A stretch of 5,100 nucleotides of DNA, taken from NCBI GenBank assembly GCA_002321855.1, contig DCMX01000192.1, forward strand, positions 1 through 5,100. The letters run 5' to 3'. Shown here one piece after another: positions 1 to 5,100 of the stretch. Under the pieces are notes generated by a model that did no database searches, was not told the DNA's origin, and was given only the letters and a program-made list of their open reading frames with translations. The position numbers and the translations under genes were made by a program. The stretch's first letter is position 1; every line of letters starts with the position of its first letter. This stretch comes from Fidelibacterota bacterium UBA1611. Lineage in GTDB: Bacteria; Fidelibacterota; Marinisomatia; Marinisomatales; UBA1611.

Positions 1-1259
1 TCCTTGAAGAATATGCCGCACACTCTAATGATAATCTTCGTTTTTATTTTACGGTTCCTGAATCAAGTGAGGACTTAGAGAATGAAGCAAGAAAAGATGG
101 GATCCAGCCTGTTCAGATGCAGGTAGTAGAAAATGACAAACTGGAGATCAAAAGGGTCTATCTTGGCATAGCACTCTTCTATGAAGATAAAAAAGAGATC
201 ATCCCTGTTATACAAACAACAACAGGCTTAGAATATTTGATCACTACCAAGATCAAAACACTTGTTGATACAGATAAAAAGACAATTGGCCTTGCCAATT
301 TAGACTCCGATAATGAGATAAAAACCCAAAATCTGAGCTCACAATTAAGTCAGCACTATAATGTCAGAAACACAGATGTGGCAACACCAGTGGATGACAA
401 GATAGATGTATTACTGGTCTCCGGTACATCTGATACATTGGATTCTCTCATAGCTTCCAATATAGATTCTTTCTTAGAAAGTGGTCGGGGTGTTCTTTTT
501 ACCCAATCAGGAGTACATACTGATATAGCGCTCCAGCAGGCAAATGCTATTCAATCAGATGTATTTTCTTTCCTCAGATCCTATGGACTTATCTTAAAAA
601 ATAATCTTGTTTTGGACCGGTCCTGTGGAAGGGTCCAGGTGCAACAACAAATGGGCTTCTTTCGCATGAATGTACCCATGGAATATCCATTCCTTCCAAT
701 CGTCCAGTCTTTTAATGAGAACGAGCTTATTGTTAACGGATTGGAACAGGTCCATTTATTCTTCCCTAGTGAAGTTCAAGTTGATACCGTTCTCAGTGAT
801 AAGGTTGTAGATGTGGTAGATCTTTTTTCAAGTTCTAATAATAGTGGGATAATGGAAGGTAGATTCATGCTTAATCCAGACCCTAAGAATAATCCATTTT
901 TACGTAACCTGGATCAAAGTGGCAAGCTCTTATGCGCTTCTTCAAAGCTTACCTCAGGTGGTGAGTTGATACTTGTTTCCGATTCAAGGTTTCTATCTGA
1001 TGATGGTGGAATGTCGATCCCGGTCAATTTGGTATTTCTCATGAACGCAGTAGATTATCTTTCTGGTGACAAAGAATTGATCTCGTTACGTTCAAGGGAG
1101 GTAACAGATCGTCCATTAAAAAAACTTGAGGATGGTTCCAGGAAGAGATGGAAATGGGCAAATATATTATTACCATCAATTATAATTGTTGGATTAGGGT
1201 TCATCCGTATCCGTCAGGGTAATAAACGTGCAGACATATTGAAGCAGATATATGAATAG
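1..1259 (+). CDS. GldG-family ABC transporter auxiliary protein (5' partial)
   Basis: The reading frame is open to the left edge (first whole codon at 3), so the gene is cut at its N-terminus; the ATG at 117 is internal, because the 38 codons before it already match the family. 418 residues are visible. The segment from the edge, with LEEYAAHSNDNLRFYF and the DGIQPVQ motif, then YLGIALFYEDKKEIIPVIQ and LEYLITTKIK, is characteristic of the ABC_transp_aux/GldG family. A Rossmann-like part follows (KIDVLLVSG near residue 133; ELILVSDSRFL near 321), and one C-terminal membrane helix lies at about 385-401 with a short basic tail. The missing part should hold the N-terminal membrane anchor. In Flavobacterium, GldG works with the ATPase GldA and permease GldF in gliding; elsewhere the family accompanies ABC-2 exporters of unknown substrate. 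Most of the protein should be extracytoplasmic. Its last 8 nt overlap the DUF4340 gene. Family assignment is firm; a gliding role is not shown. Confidence 0.9.
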   Translation, partial: LEEYAAHSNDNLRFYFTVPESSEDLENEARKDGIQPVQMQVVENDKLEIKRVYLGIALFYEDKKEIIPVIQTTTGLEYLITTKIKTLVDTDKKTIGLANLDSDNEIKTQNLSSQLSQHYNVRNTDVATPVDDKIDVLLVSGTSDTLDSLIASNIDSFLESGRGVLFTQSGVHTDIALQQANAIQSDVFSFLRSYGLILKNNLVLDRSCGRVQVQQQMGFFRMNVPMEYPFLPIVQSFNENELIVNGLEQVHLFFPSEVQVDTVLSDKVVDVVDLFSSSNNSGIMEGRFMLNPDPKNNPFLRNLDQSGKLLCASSKLTSGGELILVSDSRFLSDDGGMSIPVNLVFLMNAVDYLSGDKELISLRSREVTDRPLKKLEDGSRKRWKWANILLPSIIIVGLGFIRIRQGNKRADILKQIYE

Positions 1260-1839
1260 ATCATTAACGTATGCTCTATCCGCTATTGCAGTCCTATTTG
1301 TACTCTTCCTTCTTAATCAAAGGCAACAAAGCAAATATAATCTATCATCTGATAGGATCTTTGTAAATGATTCGGAATCAATCGATCGTATTGTTATCAA
1401 CAATAGCACAGGCGATACACTTGAACTGATAAGAACCGATACAACATGGATGATGCCAGAAGCGGACACTCTGATAATGAAGCAACGACAGTTCGATCAA
1501 CTGTTCGAAAGATTGATCGGTGGAAAGTATGACATGATGGTTTCCAAGAATCAAGGAAAATGGTCAAAATTCGGTGTCACGGACTCACTTGGAAAGTCCA
1601 TACGTTTATTTGATGAGAATGATCAATTATTGGCTCATTATATTTTCGGTAATAAGGGACAGGATTATTCTCATAACTATGTTCGTAATTATGATGAACA
1701 AGAAGTATATCGTACAGTTGAGAATGTATTCTATATGTTAAATACCAGTCCTACGTACTGGGGTAAGAACCCACCAAAAGAACAACCTGATAAAGAAGAA
1801 ACAACCATTGATACCACATCTTCCTTATCCCCATTATAG
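1252..1839 (+). CDS. DUF4340 domain protein, membrane-anchored
   Basis: A 195-residue protein with an N-terminal signal-anchor helix (about residues 6-21, LTYALSAIAVLFVLFL) and a domain outside the membrane. Residues 40-160 follow the DUF4340 pattern: an IDRIVI strand, the TTW motif (Trp66), a helical QFDQLFERL stretch, a KFGV turn (Phe107-Gly108, the usual YGL position), and a Gly/Tyr-rich strand pair ending in VYRT. The C-terminal 25 residues are polar, rich in Lys, Glu and Thr, and probably disordered. The start ATG lies inside the last codons of the GldG gene (8-nt overlap), with no strong Shine-Dalgarno sequence, which suggests translational coupling. GldG-DUF4340 pairs commonly sit beside ABC-2 permease and ATPase genes, so it is likely another accessory part of that exporter; its biochemical role is unknown. 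Many DUF4340 proteins are longer, so this is a short single-domain version. The gene is intact and followed by a terminator. Confidence 0.87.
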   Translation: MNRSLTYALSAIAVLFVLFLLNQRQQSKYNLSSDRIFVNDSESIDRIVINNSTGDTLELIRTDTTWMMPEADTLIMKQRQFDQLFERLIGGKYDMMVSKNQGKWSKFGVTDSLGKSIRLFDENDQLLAHYIFGNKGQDYSHNYVRNYDEQEVYRTVENVFYMLNTSPTYWGKNPPKEQPDKEETTIDTTSSLSPL

Positions 1840-1870
1840 AGAATATTTTCATCTGAGAATATGTATATTG

Positions 1871-1897
1871 AAAGCCGGGTATTTCCCCGGCTTTTAG
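1871..1897 (+). terminator. Intrinsic terminator closing the GldG-DUF4340 operon
   Basis: A perfect 9-bp stem, AAAGCCGGG (1871-1879) against CCCGGCTTT (1886-1894), encloses a 6-nt loop and begins 31 nt after the DUF4340 stop codon. The 3' arm ends in a run of four T (1892-1895). The A run opposite makes the stem usable on the - strand too, but the genes on that side end at 2281, so its role is on the + strand. The tract is short for a classic rho-independent terminator, though the GC-rich core is strong. It ends about 10 nt before the ATG of the next gene. Confidence 0.85.
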
Positions 1898-1906
1898 ATT
1901 TCATTA

Positions 1907-2284
1907 ATGAAAAGTAGTAGCAAACAAGTACTGGTTGTTGGCGATCGTGTTCTGATACAACCACACAAAGGTGATAAGATGTCTCCTGCTGGATTATATC
2001 TCCCGCCTAGCGTTGTAGAAAAGCAGGATGTGCGTGATGGTATAGTTGTTGAAGTTGGTCCTGGAATACCACTTGGTTCTCCGGAGGATTCGTTCAATGA
2101 ACCGTGGAAAGAGAACAAATCGGAGGTCAGATATATACCCACACAGGCTGAAATAGGAGACTATGCCCTATTCTTAAGTAAAGCGAGCATTGAGATACAG
2201 ATCGAAGAAAAGGATTACCTTATCGTACCGCAGTCTGCAATTCTCATACTGATCAGGGATGATATTGGAAAGATCCTTGCTTAG
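1907..2284 (+). CDS. GroES-like co-chaperonin (Cpn10 family, divergent)
   Basis: A 125-residue protein with the Cpn10 fold pattern. Residues 9-18 (LVVGDRVLIQ) match the first strand (PLxDRVLVK). Residues 19-36 correspond to the mobile loop, with LYL (30-32) in place of the IVL tripeptide that binds GroEL. GIVVEVGPG (45-53) matches the GEVLAVGNG strand, and the end (EIGDYALFL, then EEKDYLIVPQSAILILI) matches VGDIVIF and EEVLIMSESDILAIV. GroES caps GroEL during protein folding in the cytoplasm. About 29 residues separate the GPG and IGD motifs, against about 16 in standard GroES (typically 95-100 residues long), so the roof-hairpin region is extended. No groEL follows, so this is probably a paralogue beside the main groESL operon. 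ATG 1907 is the only reasonable start: an in-frame stop lies at 1895-1897. No Shine-Dalgarno sequence is visible. The stop codon overlaps that of the convergent peptidase gene. Confidence 0.85.
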   Translation: MKSSSKQVLVVGDRVLIQPHKGDKMSPAGLYLPPSVVEKQDVRDGIVVEVGPGIPLGSPEDSFNEPWKENKSEVRYIPTQAEIGDYALFLSKASIEIQIEEKDYLIVPQSAILILIRDDIGKILA

Positions 2285-4395
2285 ATATCAAGACCCATTT
2301 CATAGAACATAAACGCCCACTTTTCAGCATATTCCTCTATTCGTTTTTTAGTGGGTTTACCTGCACCGTGTCCAGCGCTTATTCCTATACGTATCAATAT
2401 AGGAGAGTCCCCTTCTTGGGAATTTTGTAACTGAGCTGCATATTTAAAAGAGTGCGCAGGCACAACCCTGTCATCATGATCAGCAGTATAAATAAGTACG
2501 GATGGATAATTAACTCCCTGACCGATATTATGAAGGGGAGAATACTGGTATAGGTTATTAAAATGGTCTTCTTCTTTTACGGATCCATACTCTACTGCCC
2601 AGGCCCATCCTATAGTGAATTGTTCATAGCGAAGCATATCCATAACTCCTACTTCAGGGAATGCAACTCTGAACAGTTCTGGGCGTTGATTCAATACCGC
2701 TCCTATCAGCAAGCCACCATTGGATCCACCCCGAATAGCTAGCTTTTCAGATGACGTATATCCTCTTCCAATAAGATATTCAGCTCCTGCAATGAAATCA
2801 TCAAAAACATTCTGTTTATTATTAAGCATACCGGCCTTGTGCCATTCTTCACCATACTCTCCCCCGCCCCGCAAATTAGATAGAGCGTAGACACCATCAT
2901 TTTCAAGCAGTATAGATAGTGTCTTATTAAAATAAGGACGAACAGGAATATTAAAACCTCCATATGCGTAAAGTAATGTTGGACGCTCACCATCAATCTG
3001 AAGTCCTTTTTTATGTGCGATGAATATTGGAACCTTTGTTCCATCTCTGGATGTATAGAGTTCCTGCTTTAATACAAAAAGATCTGAATCAAATTTTGCC
3101 ATAGATTCCTGATATATTTTTGAGATTCCAGATTCTATGTTGTACTGATAGATCGTGGGTGGTCGTATCAATGACTGAAATGAATACCAGGTGACCATCT
3201 GATCATTCCTTCCTCCGAAACCTGATGAGATTCCAGCCCCTGGTAGATCCACATCCCTGATTCTATTTCCATTCAGATCATATATGGACCATTCAGAAAC
3301 AACATCCACCATATAATGTGTAAATATTTTACCTCCAACTATATTTGCACCAGAAAGCACCCTATCTGTCTCAGTAACTATGGTCTTCCAGGATGACTCA
3401 TTGGGATCATTTATGTCAATTGACACGACCTTTCTATGAGGACTATTTCTGTCTGTTATAGCAAATAAAAGGTCGCCCACATTATCAATTATCGATATCT
3501 CTGAATCATAGTCATCCACAATTTGAATGAAATCAGCATCTGGTATTGATAGGTCCTTCACTGCAAGAGATTGGCCATATGTACCTTTGGATCTATATAG
3601 GATAAGAAACCTACCATCATCGGTTGTAGCAGGATAGGGTGAAATGTGAGGAGTTTTAGGATCGAAAAATATCAGTTCATCATCCTCCTGTTTTGTTCCT
3701 AATCTATGATATAAGACCTTCGAGTTCTTGTTACTACCAGACATCTCTTCTCCTGGAAGTGGTCTTGGGAAGGCATTATAATAAAACCCTGCACCACTCC
3801 ACGACATTCCACTGAATTTCAACCATTCAAGGTGATCTTCCAGTAGCTCTCCCGTTTCAATGTTTAAAATATAGAACTCTCTCCAGTCCGAACCCGCGCT
3901 CTGGATGGCATAGCCCATATAACTGTTATCATTAGAGAAATATGTCCCTCCCAAGGAAACTGTCCCATCACCTGAGAATTTATTTGGGTCAAGAAAGACC
4001 TTTGGCTCACTATCTGTATCATCCAGCACGTACAAAACTGACTGATCCTGTAATCCATCATTCTTATAGAAATATACCCTGTTTCCCTTTTTGAACGGCG
4101 TGCCGTATGAAGGATAATCCCACAATTCTGTAAGTCTTTTCTCTATTTTTCGACGAAAAGGTATACGACGTAAATAACCGTTTGTGAAGGCGTTCTGTTT
4201 TTCTACCCATGCCTTTGTTTGTGTCGAGTTATCATCTTCCAACCAACGGTAGGGATCGGATACTATCATACCATGATAATTATCTGTTACATCAACCCTG
4301 GATGAATTTGGGTAGTGTAATGGTACGGGCGCAGCATTGTGGAGTAAAGCGATCAGTATAGCTGAACCAATTAAAAGGTAGGTAGCATTTTTCAT
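2281..4395 (-). CDS. Prolyl oligopeptidase, S9A family, exported
   Basis: A complete 704-residue serine peptidase that cleaves short peptides after proline. It aligns by eye along its length with mammalian prolyl oligopeptidase (about 710 residues). The N-terminal part carries DYHG and DPYRWLED (about 47-54), a beta-propeller spans roughly 80-430, and the C-terminal alpha/beta hydrolase domain holds the catalytic triad: Ser558 in GGSNGG, Asp641 in DHDDRVVP and His676 in AGHGAGKPT. Tyr478 of AYGGFN (oxyanion hole), Trp599 and Arg643 match the substrate-site residues known in the porcine enzyme, so it should be active. Unlike the cytosolic mammalian enzyme it begins with a hydrophobic segment (about 5-18) after Lys2 and a likely cleavage site near Ala21-Ala22, with no lipobox Cys; export to the periplasm or outside is inferred. 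The start is supported by AGGAG 5 nt upstream. It lies 39 nt after the sirtuin gene on the same strand. Likely roles are peptide scavenging or turnover. Confidence 0.96.
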   Translation of the reverse strand: MKNATYLLIGSAILIALLHNAAPVPLHYPNSSRVDVTDNYHGMIVSDPYRWLEDDNSTQTKAWVEKQNAFTNGYLRRIPFRRKIEKRLTELWDYPSYGTPFKKGNRVYFYKNDGLQDQSVLYVLDDTDSEPKVFLDPNKFSGDGTVSLGGTYFSNDNSYMGYAIQSAGSDWREFYILNIETGELLEDHLEWLKFSGMSWSGAGFYYNAFPRPLPGEEMSGSNKNSKVLYHRLGTKQEDDELIFFDPKTPHISPYPATTDDGRFLILYRSKGTYGQSLAVKDLSIPDADFIQIVDDYDSEISIIDNVGDLLFAITDRNSPHRKVVSIDINDPNESSWKTIVTETDRVLSGANIVGGKIFTHYMVDVVSEWSIYDLNGNRIRDVDLPGAGISSGFGGRNDQMVTWYSFQSLIRPPTIYQYNIESGISKIYQESMAKFDSDLFVLKQELYTSRDGTKVPIFIAHKKGLQIDGERPTLLYAYGGFNIPVRPYFNKTLSILLENDGVYALSNLRGGGEYGEEWHKAGMLNNKQNVFDDFIAGAEYLIGRGYTSSEKLAIRGGSNGGLLIGAVLNQRPELFRVAFPEVGVMDMLRYEQFTIGWAWAVEYGSVKEEDHFNNLYQYSPLHNIGQGVNYPSVLIYTADHDDRVVPAHSFKYAAQLQNSQEGDSPILIRIGISAGHGAGKPTKKRIEEYAEKWAFMFYEMGLDI

Positions 4396-4434
4396 AATGA
4401 CTCCTATTTATTATTTGAATAAAATAATATGGAA
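4396..4434 (-). other. Short AT-rich gap between sirtuin and peptidase genes
   Basis: This 39-nt spacer is almost entirely A and T apart from the ribosome binding site. It contains an 8-bp inverted repeat made only of A/T pairs (4409-4416 with 4422-4429, 5-nt loop), which is too weak to be called a terminator. TATTAT-like hexamers could act as a -10 box for the peptidase gene, but no matching -35 element is obvious, so the two genes may simply be co-transcribed. Confidence 0.4.
4401..4405 (-). promoter_or_regulatory. Ribosome binding site of the prolyl oligopeptidase gene
   Basis: Read on the - strand, AGGAG lies 5 nt before the ATG at 4395. It fixes that start, and therefore the signal peptide, as part of the protein. 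It is the clearest Shine-Dalgarno sequence in the window; the GroES-like and DUF4340 genes lack one of this quality. Confidence 0.75.
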
Positions 4435-5100
4435 TTAATCACTTTTGAATAGTTTTCGCAAACCTTTCCCAGCATTGTCGTGATATATACGGTCGTACAT
4501 ATGTGATTGTTCTGAAGGGTCTGGATTGATCTCGATACAAAGAGCTCCTGATGATCTTGCCAATTGGGGATAACCAGCTGCCGGCCAGACAACACCACTG
4601 GTACCTATACTAATGAATAGATCACAATAGGAAATAATCTCATTCGATCTTCCAATAATGTCAGGATCCAACATATCATTGAACCAGATAATATCTGGAC
4701 GGAGCCAACTACCGCAGGTGCATTTTCTGGACCTGTATTCTGCTTTATCCAGATCATAAAATATCTGACTTTCATTTTCACAGCGCAATCTCCACAAACT
4801 TCCATGGAGTTCGACCACATTCTTGTTCTCAGCCCTCTGGTGAATTCCATCAATATTTTGTGTTACTATCCAAACATCATCATGCTTTTCTTGAATTTCC
4901 TTGATTATCTGGTGCCCAATGTGAGGTTCACACTTCAATGCTTCTATTCTTCTCAGTTCATGAAAATCCAGTACACGCATAGGATCTTCATCGAATGCGG
5001 TCTGACAAGCGTAATCTTCCCATTTGTATTCATGCCATATTCCACCTTGCCCACGGTATGTTGGAACACCAGATTCTGCTGACATTCCAGCTCCCGTAAA
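4435..5100 (-). CDS. cobB: Sir2-family NAD-dependent protein deacylase, CobB-like (5' partial)
   Basis: The frame runs off the right edge; 221 residues plus the stop are visible, and only about 10-20 N-terminal residues should be missing. The ATG at 5085 is not the start, because the codons before it complete the NAD-binding motif (FTGAGMSAESGVPTYRG). Other landmarks, numbered from that Met: TQNID (75-79) for NAD ribose, catalytic His94 in ELHGSLW, WFNDML (substrate groove), GTSGVVWPAAG (161-171) and EINPDPSE (185-192) for NAD. Sirtuins remove acyl groups from lysine, giving nicotinamide and O-acyl-ADP-ribose, in the cytoplasm. The sequence tracks E. coli CobB closely (class III, SIRT5-like). 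Two oddities: the class III Tyr-x-x-Arg acyl-binding motif reads His42-x-x-Arg45, and only three cysteines (102, 122, 124) occupy the zinc module, where four are usual. It is probably the upstream gene of a pair with the peptidase. Family call is firm; acyl specificity is open. Confidence 0.94.
   Translation of the reverse strand, partial: FTGAGMSAESGVPTYRGQGGIWHEYKWEDYACQTAFDEDPMRVLDFHELRRIEALKCEPHIGHQIIKEIQEKHDDVWIVTQNIDGIHQRAENKNVVELHGSLWRLRCENESQIFYDLDKAEYRSRKCTCGSWLRPDIIWFNDMLDPDIIGRSNEIISYCDLFISIGTSGVVWPAAGYPQLARSSGALCIEINPDPSEQSHMYDRIYHDNAGKGLRKLFKSD

Noticed and set aside
1843..1862. Imperfect 8-bp hairpin (1843-1850 with 1855-1862, one G-T pair, 4-nt loop) just before the terminator.
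   Set aside because: It is nearly all A/T and weak; without conservation data it is indistinguishable from chance in an AT-rich spacer.
1895..1902. TAGATTTC, seven of eight matches to the Bacteroidota -7 element TAnnTTTG, just before the GroES-like start.
   Set aside because: The only TTG-type upstream element (1868-1870) is 24 nt away, longer than the usual spacing of about 19-21, and the start site would fall on the ATG. Too weak to call as a promoter.
1731..2142. Two open frames on the - strand (1731-1964 and 1894-2142) across the DUF4340 end and the GroES-like gene.
   Set aside because: They lie antisense to two well-supported genes and the terminator, have no recognisable domain, and read as shadow frames.
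2739..4061. Additional - strand frames (2739-3044 and 3864-4061) inside the peptidase gene.
   Set aside because: They are out of frame within an intact gene whose family match is continuous, so they are alternative-frame artefacts; there is no sign of a frameshift in the peptidase.
4264..4278. Inverted repeat TATCAT-ACC-ATGATA.
   Set aside because: It is inside the peptidase coding sequence, short and AT-rich, with no regulatory context.
4404..5082. Open frames overlapping the sirtuin gene: 4404-4598 and 4605-4853 on the - strand, 4804-5082 on the + strand.
   Set aside because: The sirtuin motifs all fall in one continuous frame; the others have no domain and low-quality composition.

Overview
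This 5.1 kb window has ordinary bacterial architecture: five protein-coding genes, almost no spare DNA, and a fairly low G+C content by eye (about 40%). I see no tRNA, rRNA, CRISPR array, insertion sequence or large repeat. The gene set is a GldG-type ABC auxiliary protein with a DUF4340 protein, a divergent GroES-like protein, an exported prolyl oligopeptidase and a CobB-like sirtuin. That mix fits a low-GC marine or environmental member of the FCB group (Bacteroidota and relatives, for example Neomarinimicrobiota). The taxonomic guess is inference from gene content and general style; nothing in the window proves it.

Layout. Left part, + strand: the 3' portion of a GldG-family gene (1-1259) overlaps by 8 nt a membrane-anchored DUF4340 gene (1252-1839). 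They are clearly the end of one operon, closed by a strong intrinsic terminator (1871-1897). A GroES/Cpn10-like gene follows on the same strand (1907-2284), starting only a few bases after the terminator. Right part, - strand: a CobB-type sirtuin (4435-5100, N-terminus beyond the window edge), then after 39 nt a 704-residue prolyl oligopeptidase with a signal peptide (2281-4395). The GroES-like and peptidase genes converge, and their stop codons overlap by 4 nt. No stretch longer than 70 bp lacks a gene.

How the genes work together. The first two are probably accessory parts of an ABC-2 type exporter whose ATPase and permease would lie to the left of the window. The sirtuin and peptidase may share a transcript because they are co-directional and close, but one should act in the cytoplasm and the other outside it, so no common pathway is evident. 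The GroES-like gene has no adjacent groEL in the window.

I looked for an undescribed system and do not see one. The points worth a second look are modest: a His in place of the specificity Tyr of the sirtuin acyl-binding motif, a depleted zinc-cysteine set in the same protein, a lengthened segment in the stand-alone GroES homologue, a terminator placed against that gene's start codon, and the overlapping convergent stops.
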